This document shows, piece after piece, positions 1 through 12,600 of a stretch of DNA of 64,000 nucleotides; position 1 is the first letter of the stretch, and every line of letters begins with the position of its first letter. Made by a program: the position numbers and the translations under genes. The notes beneath the pieces are model-generated. The model ran no database searches. It saw only the letters and a list, made by a program, of their open reading frames with translations, and was not told where the DNA came from. The DNA lies in contig NC_092680.1 in assembly GCF_964355755.1 (NCBI RefSeq), forward strand, positions 1,959,001 to 2,023,000, read 5' to 3'. The DNA comes from Antedon mediterranea (Eukaryota; Echinodermata; Crinoidea; Comatulida; Antedonidae).

Positions 1-349
1 CTTTTACACCACCAGCAAAAACGCGAAGTTGATCCGGAATTGTGTAAACCGTGTCATACCCGGCATTGTCAACGTAAAAAGTTACATTTAATTCAGAAAT
101 GAGCCCACAATAAAAAAGACAGGGCAATGGTTGAAAATATATTATTTGTAAATAAACATGTATATTAAGTATGTTGAAGACATATTTTTTTACCTATATT
201 TTTATACGTACAATGTTTATATATTTTCATAATTATTTTGGTTAAACTTCAATTTTAAATGTTTTATTTGAGATTGTAATCAACTTTCCTCGTATCGTAT
301 CACTGTAAGTGAATGGTGCTGCTTTTAACAAATAATACATAAAGTATAC
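1..349. other. Fibrillin intron sequence at left edge
   Basis: Follows exon 20 (donor GTATAC). An open stretch at about 1-100 exists on both strands but has no acceptor AG on the minus strand and no fibrillin-like cysteines, so I do not call an exon. Confidence 0.6.
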
Positions 350-475
350 CTATACAGTTTCTGCCAGTGTTATCAAGTGAGAGTCCCACTGCACAAACAC
401 ATCTGAATGAACCCATGCTGTTTTCACAGTCACCATTTCTACATGCCATCATGTCCAACTCACATTCATTGATAT
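350..475 (-). CDS. FBN: Fibrillin exon 20: cbEGF
   Basis: A 126-base exon coding [21 protein letters not shown] and CAVGL. Corresponds to the single cbEGF between hybrid domain 2 and TB3; TB3 itself must lie left of the window. Confidence 0.94.
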
Positions 476-577
476 CTGTAAAGATAAAAATGACATCAAC
501 AATTTATATATTACAATATTTAATGTATACTTCATATTCATTGAGCACTCTGGAGTGGTATGTGCGCTATAAAAATC

Positions 578-608
<31 letters not shown>

Positions 609-3600
609 TTGATATTGATTGATGTACCGTATAGAGATAATAATAACATCAGTAATTTATTTACAGTAACAGTTTAAATTAATACTTAAATATGTATTGT
701 CCCCCAATAACATAAAAATAAATATAATAAAATCAGACTTTGAAGAGGCCATTTTGCAGTTTTAATAACGTTATTCACTTTCATAGAAAAAATCAAATTA
801 TTTCACTTTCTTTTCTTTTTATTGTATATTATGTATTTTGCCAAGGATAACCATAAGCGAATTCATTCACTATCCTTCTGAAGGGTGGCAATCCTGTTCA
901 CAAGACAAACATATACACAAGTCTTATTACAAGTCTTTCGGAGTGGAGATGTAATTTGTCATTAGAAAAAATTGAACTCAGGACCCTTGGATTGGTACCC
1001 AAGCATCATAACCACCAAGACACTTTATGTTTTTGGGGGACACTATATCTTTAAATTATTATTCTTCTTCATACCAACACATTGACTGTTCTCAAACACA
1101 AATCCTCTTTGACATTCTTGGACCTGTGCTGCTGGACATGCCTCGCATGGACTGCCCCATGCTTTACCAAATGTTGAACAACACTCATCTCGTCGCATTA
1201 CACCCATGATGTTTGCTTCACAGCGACCTTCCCTGATCTGGGTCCAGCATGTACCTAGACGACGATCTGCAAAACATGTCAAATTAATATTTGTTATGAT
1301 GTTGTTTTGTTTGCCCATACAAGGAAGTTATGATATGCAGTATGTAAAAACCCTATTAAGGGGACACCTCAAAGTGTCTCCTTAATATGGGTTTCCACTG
1401 AATAAGGGTTGGCTGTTCAAATATACATTTCCATCATAAAGCCTTGTCTACACAATCAAACTAGTTTGACAAACAAATGTGATGTACCCATAATTATATG
1501 GACATGATGATGTCACACTGACAGAGCTTTAAGGAGGGTTTTACAGTAATTATAACATACCTAAACATTGAGTTCCTGTCTCATCAATTTCAAGACCTGG
1601 CAGACGACATTCACATCGAACACCACCAGCTGTGTTCACACAAATGGCATTCACACAAGGATTATTTTCATCACATTCATTTATATCTGAAATTCAAATA
1701 CAAAATTATTATTAACACTATGGGATTTATTTATAAATTATATCCAATTCAGTTTATTATTTCAAATATTTCATAAGAAAATTAGAAATGTGCAAGAGTA
1801 CTAATGACACAAAATGAATGTCTATATTAGAATGCCTCTCATTGGATAATAAAAGACCTCCCACAGACTATGCAAGCATTGTCTGCAATAGTTGATTTTA
1901 CCCCCAGAGAGCAAGAGCTGTAAAAATGTTTAAATCAACTTTAGGCCAACGTTTTGTAGACAAACCATGACCTTTCGGATGTGCCAAGAATATTGTTTGC
2001 TGTCCATTTGAATTCATTGAACATTTATAATGAAATATGTTTTCATTAAATATATTATTAAAAACAAAACACAAACTGAGTATTAATGAAGATCATTTTT
2101 GTTTGGCTGTTTGAATTTTATCTTTTCACTTGGTCATTTCATAATGATCAAGACAGCAAAAAAATGGCAAAATTTAATTTGATTATGAGATGAGAAACAT
2201 ACATACCAATACATACGATGTTCGCACTATCAAATTTATATCCCTCTGGGCATTCACATTCGTAGCTTCCAGCGGTGTTTCGACAAACACCACGTTCGCA
2301 CAGAAGTCTGTTTAATACGCAATCATCAATGTCTATAAAAAAAAAGAAAGGGAAAGTTTAGATAAATAAATTAAACACTACAGACTGTTTCTCTAAGGTA
2401 ATAAAAAATCATCAGGTGATCGGCTCTGAGTTGGAGTAAAGAATAATGTGATGTGCAATTAATTCAGAGGATTGGAAGAACTGTTTATGTAGTTAATTTA
2501 TGCAAGTATCACTTATTGTTTATTTGGCTAGTCTATTGTTTGTCTATAGTCTTCTAAGTCTGCATGTACTGAATAATTTGTTCTTTTGTGTCAATGTCAA
2601 TGCTTGAATGCTTTTTGAAGTTTATTTTGAACATTATTAAAGCAAATTTGAACTCATGTTCCTACTTATTATACCTAACAATGTTTTTATTATTATAACA
2701 TGTCACTATGTTTTGATCAAACTTATAGTAAACAAACGTTTTTACCCATTATTCTTCAGGTGAATTTAAAATTAAATTATCACTCTCAAAATTATCTAGA
2801 TTACTAATTTCCCAAACTACTTATGCAATTAATAATCTTTATTAGGAAGGAGTTGAGTGGTCAGAGTTTATGACCCCCTATCTTCATCAGGAGACCCCCT
2901 ACCGATATCGGGGGACACTTATCTCCATCAGGGGGTTCCCCAAAACAGTCTGTAATTAAAACGCCTGCAGTTGACTTTCCCTTCACAAAAACAGCCAATT
3001 AAAAACAATAAAGTGTATTAGCTAGTTGAAGTGTACTTCCTATAATAACAAACTTCTTGACCAAGAGTTCAGACATAACAATGAATGGCATGTTTAAACT
3101 GAAACATATGAAGTATTCATTTATACATTATTTCACTAAGAAACAGTTATAAAAATTCTTTAAACAATTTCTTTTTTTAATTTCTATATATATTTATATT
3201 TTTGTAAATCTTAAACCTTTGTTTTTCTGTGTGAATTTTGGATATTTGAATAAATAAATAAAATGTCCAATCCAATAAAAACCAATTAACAGGACAAAAA
3301 CTTCAGAAATATATGAAACATATCGAAAAAGCAAAGCAAAACTAATTTATAAAAATGCACACAAATAATGAAAGCAAAAATAGAACATGATTGTATACTG
3401 TATGCCAATAAAAAAACATTTGTTGGCAAACAAAAATAAATAAAAACACATTTTTAGAACTGAAGTCAGTTGTATATTGCAGTTTTAGGTGTAAAAATTA
3501 AAGTTATGTGTAAATAACAAAACCAATAAATATATTATACGAAAAGGTTGTTTATTGGAAAGAAGGGGCCCTCTATGCTTTTTAATATACATTTAGGCAA

Positions 3601-6600
3601 ATTGCCAAGGATAACCATAAGCAAATTTATTCACTATCCTTCTTAAATGTGGCAATCCTGTTCACAAGACAAACATATACATAATATGCTCTACATAAAC
3701 GAAGTCTTTGGGAGTGGAGTTGTAAATTGTCATTAAAAAAAATCCTGACATGTGACAGGACTTGAACCCAGGACCTTTGGATTGGTAGCATCATAACCAC
3801 CAAGTCACAACTCCACCCCCAGGGCACCATCCCACCTCTCAGGATCCACCTCTGCGGACTTAATTATAATAAGGAATGTACTATGTATTCATACCTGTAC
3901 ATAGTCTGCCTAGAGCATCTATCTGATATCCTTCATTACATCTACACTGGTAGTTGCCTTGCCTATCCTCACAAATACCATTAAGACACAGTAAATTGAA
4001 CAGCATACATTCATTCACATCTGAAGAAACGCATAAGAATATTAATATACATATGCTGTACTATAATGAATGTTTATGAGTTGAATGTTGGGAATATTTC
4101 ATTTTTAATTAAATATTGACTGCGCTATATAGACGGATACCTAACATTCATTATTTGTTCATAAAAACACACCTACCGCTAAAAATAAAGCTAGGCTTGA
4201 ACGGAGGAAACCCGAAAAATCATGGCAATAATAAATATTACTCACTTCTTCCTGTATTGTCTCTCCCACCGCCATGGCTACAAAGTTCATTAAACTCTGG
4301 TGTGTTTTGGCGAGGACAAGTCTCGCAGCCTAATCCCCAGCCACCTCCCGTCTCCACTACCACTGAGCTGCAACAACAGTGCGATCTTGTAACCTGGACT
4401 TGTGAGCGTACCGCACATTGTCGTTCGGCCGTGTTATGGTAACAATAATCTGTACGAGTTTCTAGAAACGGAAAAATTGATATGTAATTTCTGATGATTG
4501 ATTGATTTATTATTTTTCTTTTCATACTCATCATACATGCAAGCACAAACTCGCCAATTACAGGATGGATAAACTACTTTCTTTATCATGCTTATTAACT
4601 AAGTCTCATTTGAGGCTTAGGGAGTGGAGTTGAAAGAGTTGTGAGTTACAACCCTGGCACTAGGTTATGATTGAACCCTGGACCTTGGGATTGGAAGGCA
4701 AGCAGGTTAACCACCAAGCTACAGCTCCACTGCTATGTTAATATAATGTTTACCATGACAAGAACCATCAGGTTGTTCAGTAAATCCGTTTGAACACAAA
4801 CATCTGTAGCTACCAGGTGAGTTGATACAACGTCCACCAAGACATAGAGAAGGTTGTTCAGTACATTCATTAATATCTTTCAATAGAAAAAAGAAAAACA
4901 TTTTTTTTTAAAGTTTTATCTTAGTAGTATATCAGAAACTTTAAAATTCTTCTTAATACCTACTGTGCAATCGATTAATGAAGAATTGTTTGAAAATATC
5001 AAACAATAAAATTAACCTTTGACATGGGTTATTTCCAACAAGCAGTATTACTACATTTCATGATAATTGTATAAAGTTTTTGGTACACCACCTAAAAAAG
5101 TGAGATATGCAAAAATATGGTAGTGATACGCTTAAATATCAGGTCCATATATGGGCACATCACATATTTTTTGTCAAATAAAGATTGATAGTGTAGACAG
5201 AGCTTTACACACAGACTTGCACTGTTGTTCCTAGACAAGAGGCAGTAAATAGGGTACAATAGGATTCTTACCAACACAGACACCTTGAGAATTTCTAAAG
5301 CCTTCGTCACAAATACATTTGTAGCTTCCTTCCATGTTCACACATCTACCATTTCTGCACATACCTGTCTTGTCACATTCATCCATATCTGATAATGTAT
5401 TCAAATCAAAACAAATTGTAATACAGTAAATGGTAGTGGCTCTTAGTAAGTCAATTTAATGTCATTTGTAAACATATAAAAAACAAATAAATGATCAAAG
5501 ATAGTAACTTACCGATGCAGAATTTTTTATCATTAGAGAGAACATAGCCATCATCACACTGACAAGTGTGTGCCCCTGGTGTATTCATGCACACACCTCT
5601 CAAGCAAACATCAGGATTTTCAAGGCATTCATTACGATCTAAAAAAGAAATTAAAAGAATAAAAACTAACTCTGCTGCTGTCAGGTATATCAAAGCACGG
5701 TAGTCAAAGAAGCTAAAGTATAATAAGCTTTGTCTACACTATCAAACTTTATGCGATTTATCCATATATGGACATGATGATGTCATATCACTACCATAGT
5801 TGGTACATCACACTAACTAGTTTGATAGTGCAGATAGAGCTTTAAGAAAAAAACAAACTCATTTTAAAGAAAACAGAACATGCTGTTGCCACCAAAGAAC
5901 TACTCAGAATGTAAAGTTTTGCGAAAAATTAGCATGATTTGCACATAATTATCATCAAAAATCTTTTTTTATCTGAAAGGTCAGGAGTGTTTATTTGCCA
6001 GGTAAATTTCGGCTACTGAACCTCTGCTAAATCCAGTTGTCTAACTTCATTGAGAATAACTTTTTTTAAATCTTTTAAATTAAACAAATGCTAAATTTAA
6101 AAAAATAAGTTCTTCTTGCTCTATCTAGGCATAATTCTAAATATTTCACACTTTAGTTTATCATCACTTGAAGTTTAAATCAAATTATACTATGTAATTA
6201 ATATTTCAATAGACTTGGCACAAATATTGGATTGAACTAAATATCATCTATTTTTAATTGTTTGGCATTAAAGAATTACTTTCTGTATCATTGTTGCAGT
6301 TGAGTTCTGAATCTGTCAGTGGACTGATTGTGTATAAATAAACTGTTATTGAAAGAAGGTGTTTAGTAATTGTTTGTATCAAAATGGTTCATTTTTTATA
6401 AATGGACAGACAGGGAAAACAACATTCTTAAGCTCTGTCTATACTATCAAACTTTATGTGACAAACAAATGTGATGTGGCCATATATGGACATGATCATG
6501 TCATATTACTACCAAATTTGGGCATATCACTACCATATATGGTCACATTTTTGTCAAACTAGTTTGATAGTGTAGACAGAGCTTTAGAGGCTAGAACTGA

Positions 6601-9600
6601 TTCTGGTAGAACCACCCTTTTTCTGGGAATTAAGAATTGTAAAGCTGGTAGATAAATTTAGAGGGAAGTCAGGTGGTAAAATAGGAATGAATAAATAAAA
6701 TAATGTAAAATACTCCATATTTATATGAACTTACCTTCACAAATTTTTCTATTATTTGTCATTGGTTGGTAGCCAGGGTTGCAAGTGCAGGAGAAACTGC
6801 CCATTTCGTTGAAGCAAACACCATTGCGACAGTTTCGGGGATCCACACATTCATTTATATCTGAAGAGACATAATCAACAGTTACAAACAAATTCTTCAC
6901 TTCTGTTCCATGACTTTATCTGTATGAATTTTTAAAACATGTGGAGACAGAGGTCAGGAGTTAAAGGTCAAGAGTCAATCTTGAAGGGTTCTCAAAAATT
7001 ATTATAAGGAAATTAGTGGGCAAATTATGTATTTAATCATAGAAACATTTGTCCCCTCTTTTTTAACATTCTAAATCATTTTTTGATTCATAATTAGCAA
7101 GAAATAAAGTAAACATATAATAAGTACAATCAGAATATAAAAGTTGGTTACAAAACTTGATATTTAGTGCAGATGAATACAATAATAAATATAGCATAAC
7201 TTTTTTTTAAATACAGACATAAGATAATATGTATATTGATTATATAAAAATATAAAAAAAAATATAATTGTTTATTAGAAAGTTTTCAGCATGCAGAAGT
7301 TAATAGAATGAAACATCCATTGGGTTAAGGTTTACCCTTGCAAACTCATTATCATCATTGTTGTCATCATTTCTTTAAGCCCTGTCCACACTATCAAACT
7401 TTATGTGACAAAAACATTTGATGTGCCCATATATGGACATGATGATCTCAAAGCAATACCATATTTTAACACATCACACTTTTGTTGTCATACTAGTTTG
7501 ATAGTGTAGACAGAACTTTACTCTGTAATAGAAATAATTAGCACTAGTACTTTTAAGGTCATAGGTCATAATCATGAGATTTTACAAAGAGATAAACAAT
7601 ATTAAATGTAATGGAAGAAGTAATAACAAATTAGAATATAGGCCTAGTACAATAAACATGGGAAAACAAAAGCCCAGCAAAATGACATACAACAGAAATT
7701 TTAAAAAAATAAAAAATAAAACATAGTTTTTTCATAAAGTTTGCTTGCTTTTCATGGTATGAAATTATTTTCTTTTGGTAATTAAAAAAAATAACAATAT
7801 TGAACTTTATTTCTCAGTTTTTTCAGATTTTTGTGGATAATACCACAGAAAGCAAACAAATTCATATTAAGCAACACAAATAACAAATATTATATATGTT
7901 ATACTTAATTGATTAAATACAGTATAATTTATTTTACATTCTGCGGATGTGTAGTACATAACATAATAATATTGCACTTACAATAAGTTTGCCTGTAAAA
8001 CTTTGCTTTAAGCTCTGTCTACACTATCAAACTAGTTTGACAAAAAAAGTGATATTCCTAAATATGGTAGTGCTATGACATCATCATGTCCATATATGGT
8101 CACATCACATACAGTTTGATAGTGTAGACAGAGCTTTAGCTATTAAAGCACCCATATATTGTTATGTTATTGTTAGAAGCACATCTTAAAATACAAAGAA
8201 GTTGTGTTAATAAAGAGAGAAAGAAAAATAAAACATTTTGATTCATTAGAATTGTTAGCTAAATAATTCCAAAAGAAAATCTGCAAGTGAAATGAAAAAT
8301 AGATGAAAAAGTTAATGTTGATTATGTAGATATCTGCATGACGCATGATGCAACATCCCAGGCTCACCTATACACATGTTACCACTGAGTTCAAATCCTT
8401 CATCACACATACAACGATAGGAGTTTCCTGGTATGTTGATACACTGTCCATTTTGACAGATTCCATTGAAACGTGTACAGATGTCTATCCCAATAACTGG
8501 TCCTGGCGATACTTGTGCTGGTTGATCAGGTTTATATGGTGGACCGCGAGGTCCATCAGTTCCTGGGCCTCCAGGGACTCCAGGGACGCCTGGACCTCCA
8601 GGGCCGCCTGGACCTCCAGGGCCACCTGGAAGTCCAGGGATGCCATTGACAGGTGGAAAGCCACTAGGTCTTGGTCCAATGGGGTCTGTGACACAAAGAC
8701 TTTGGTATCCAACTATAAAAGACATACACAGCAAACACAAATATCAGTAAACTAATATCTACTAATGAACGAATAATTAAACTCACCTACACAAAATCGT
8801 TTTCCATTCAGTTGGAAACCATGGTAGCAGATGCACATAAATTTAGAATCCTCTAAATCATAGCACAATCCATTTTGACAAACGTCGGGGTATTGTTTAC
8901 AAATCTTAAACTCAGGTATATCAGGTGGGGGCCTAGGATCCTTACACAAACGATTGTAAGAGGCTGAAATGTCATTTGCAAGTTAAATGCTTTAAATATA
9001 CTATGAAAGCTCACTATATAAATCAGGACCACTGTTGAAAACTACTTATGTAAATAAAAAAAAAAAATCATTATTAATGCAATCATTATTAATGCAATTA
9101 CAGCAAAAATGAAATTCATTGAAGAATGATTGGAGCCATATACTATAAAGCATTGCATCATTTGACAAATATAAACGTGCAAATATACAAACCAATATTA
9201 ATATTTAAAACCTAAGAAATTAATCGAATGCCTGGGTTGGCATTTATCAATATTTGCTTATATTTAAGCAATTTGTATTAAACCGTCTTAGCAGAAAAAT
9301 TGTCTTAGGTAAATTTTACTTTGAGCATGCGTAAAATAAAACTCCAGAGGGCAGCAAATTATGTCCTAAAACGAAAAATCCTTGCTTACATAAATGGGTT
9401 ACACAAATCATCACCTCCATAAATAGGCCTACATACAAATAAGGCCAGTGGACTAACATTTACACAAAAAATGACCCACAAGAAGGTAGTACAATTGAGG
9501 CTAGGCAATCTAGCTAACCATGCTAAATTTCTGGATTTAATGGTGATGCGTCATCATAGTTACCAACTGCATTTCAAGGTGATTTTTAACGAAACACGCA

Positions 9601-12600
9601 CATGCGAGACCACATATTTGTCACGCATTTAGCAGAAGTATATGCGTGACATTTTTTTCACTATTTGAGTGGAATTTGTAGGACTCTGGCTCATATACTT
9701 TGTGTCCGCTTGGTAACTATGCATCTTGGGATGGTAAAAGTCAATTTATTTATTTTTCATTTATGAGTTACAATTTACCATCATGTTTGGCAATATGCCC
9801 ATCTGGAAATAAAATGGTAAGATGGCAAGGAGATGCCTTATAGTATAGCTAGACAAAGTTTGTATCTTTTAATTCATTTATTTAAATATGATACTAACTG
9901 GTTCCTCGCTGTGGGCAGCTGATGCAATCCAGTCTGTCACCCCATCCTCTTCCACTGTTAGTGCAACAGCAATCATAAATAGAATACAGTTGTGGTAATG
10001 GCGTGCTACAACGTCCTTCAGTATCGGATCTAGTATAACAATAATCTACCCGAGACACTGAAAAACAATTTAAATATTTTATGATATTTAAAAAATCTCC
10101 ATAAACTTTTAAAATCATAGCAATATGAATTCAGAATTTACCTGCATAAATGAAAATACAATCATAACAATAATAATTTGATCTGTATATTTCATGTTTC
10201 CACAACAATTCTTTTAAATATTATATAATATGCACAACTTATACTCTTTGGAATCCACACCAAGTGCCCAAATATGGTGGTTATATGCCTAAATATGGTA
10301 GTGATGACAACATCATGTCCATATGACACCTCACATTTTTTTGCCACAGATTTTGATAGTGTAGACAGCTTAAAGATGTATTGTCCTCCAAAAACATGAA
10401 AAATGAAGATTAATTAAATCAGACTTTGAATAGGTTATTGTGTAGTTTTAATCAAGTTAATCAATTGCGTAGAAAAAACCGGAAAAAATGATGTTTTCAC
10501 TTATAAAATAACAAAATAAATGGTAAAATTTAACTAAATTACAGTTTTTTCAGGTAAATATTTTTTTTTCTCGATCCAATTTTTGGTCAAAGTGGATAAC
10601 TATTATATGATATTAAAATGGCATATTCAACAAAAAAATTTAAAAAAACATTGTTTTCAGGGGGACAATACATCTTTAACAATGACTAGCAAATTTAAGC
10701 ACTTTTATAGAGCGCTGAAGGATACAAAACAGATATGAAAATCCAATGAGTAATAAAATATGATTTCTCAATTATTGACCTTTAACTCATCACCAACATT
10801 GATGGTGACAGATAACGAATAATAATGAACAACAGTACCATGATGAAAAATTAAAAACACACAGAGATGACACCATGATGACAGACTATAATGCCATTAC
10901 TAAACAAGATTGTAAAGTTCTGCCTACACTATCAAACTAGTTTGACAAAAAAAGTGATGCACCCACATATTGTGGTGATATGCTCAAGTATGGTAGTGAC
11001 ATGACATCATCCTGTCCATATATGGGAACATCACATTTTTGTCACAAAGTTTGATAGTGTAGACAGAGCTTAAGTTTGTTGTCTCCAATATTCCTGGTGA
11101 TGCTCATGGCATATGACTGTGTTATTAAAGATAGCAAAGGAGACTTTTATGGAATATACCATTAACTGGCAAATAGAGATAGAAATGAAAAGATAGCCCG
11201 ACATGAAAAAAATAGCAGACACAAGCACTTCAATTAACAATTTTTGGTCCTGGGACCCTATTTAAAAATCCTGGATCTGGAATTGGCCTGTGTTTTGGAG
11301 GGTACTTGTTCAATAAGTTGGGTTCACCTTGTTTAATCCATACTACCATGGTTGATCCAGCATTATAGATTAGTGAGGGGGGGGGGGCACCTAATGATTT
11401 TATAAATGATAAAAACGATCCGTCGGGTGGCAGAAAAATAAATTATTTATTTTTAAAAAGAGATGGCTGTTAAATGTTGGGGGGGGGGGGGGGTCGGGTA
11501 AAGCATGTTTAGCCCCCATCTAAATCCGTGCCTTACTGCTACTAATACATAAAGCAATGGGAAAAGAAGTAAAAAACTCACCAATACACTGATCTCCATT
11601 AGGACTAATAATATACCCATTTCGACATAAGCAACTAAAAGTGCCTTCTGCATTTATACATTGTCCATTTTGACATAGGCCAGGTTGAAGCAGGCATTCA
11701 TCAATATCTATAAGAAAGAAATTGATTTACATTATTTTATCAAATTTCTGCATATGGTCTTAAACAGCAATTTACAACTCCACTCTATTGCAAGATATTT
11801 TAGATTGGACATTAAAGTCATTAGTGTACAGCACAATATTAAAGAAACACCATTTAACGCTTCGTTCACAACATGAATGTTTTGTTTTTCTGCTATCCAT
11901 CAATATATGCGTAGCCGCGTGGAGGGTTGTGAAAACAAAACATTGACGTTTGATTTGATTTGCTGGCGCCGGATCAGAACCGTGCCGGCACAGGTGTGAA
12001 AGACCCTTAAGTATTGGTTAATCTGCAACTATGATCTGAGGTTGGCTTAACCAAGTTACACAAACAAGTATCTAATTGTTGGTGGACATTAAGGGCATAA
12101 TAAATGTACATAACGTATTATAACTTTAGAACTTATTCAAGTCATATATCTCTTTGACATTGCCTATAAAAAAAACAGAAAGAGTTTGTGTGCGCTGCAG
12201 TCACTAGCGTTAATGGCTATGAGCACTCACTGGCCAAACCCAGGGGCCAGATTTTTATGGGGGAACCTGGGCAGTGCCCAGAGAAAAAAAACCGGCATTA
12301 AAATAATGTCAAAAAGGGATAAAAACACCACCCGAGGTCTCCAACATTGGAGGGCCACTAGGGGTTCCTAAGCCAGGGGCCTCAGGTCTCTGCGTTACGC
12401 CACAGTGTGTGCAAAATGCGGAGTTTTGCTAGCGGTAATAATAATATACAGTGTATATATATATTATGTTATAATAATGTTACCTTCACATCGATTTGTA
12501 ATCGGGTTCACTTGATATCCCTGGACACATTGACATGTAAAAGAGCCTATTGTATTAACGCACTGACCATTCAGACATAGATTAGGTATAACTTGGCATT

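Noticed and set aside
1-100. Open reading on both strands, minus reading begins near LNVTFYVDNAGYDTV
   Set aside because: No minus-strand acceptor AG for more than 100 bases upstream and no cysteine pattern expected of the next fibrillin exon; too close to the edge to resolve.
8345-8755. Plus-strand 136-codon frame over fibrillin exon 10
   Set aside because: Shadow of the Gly-Pro-rich exon; the Trp/Ser-rich product is typical of the reverse frame of collagen codons.
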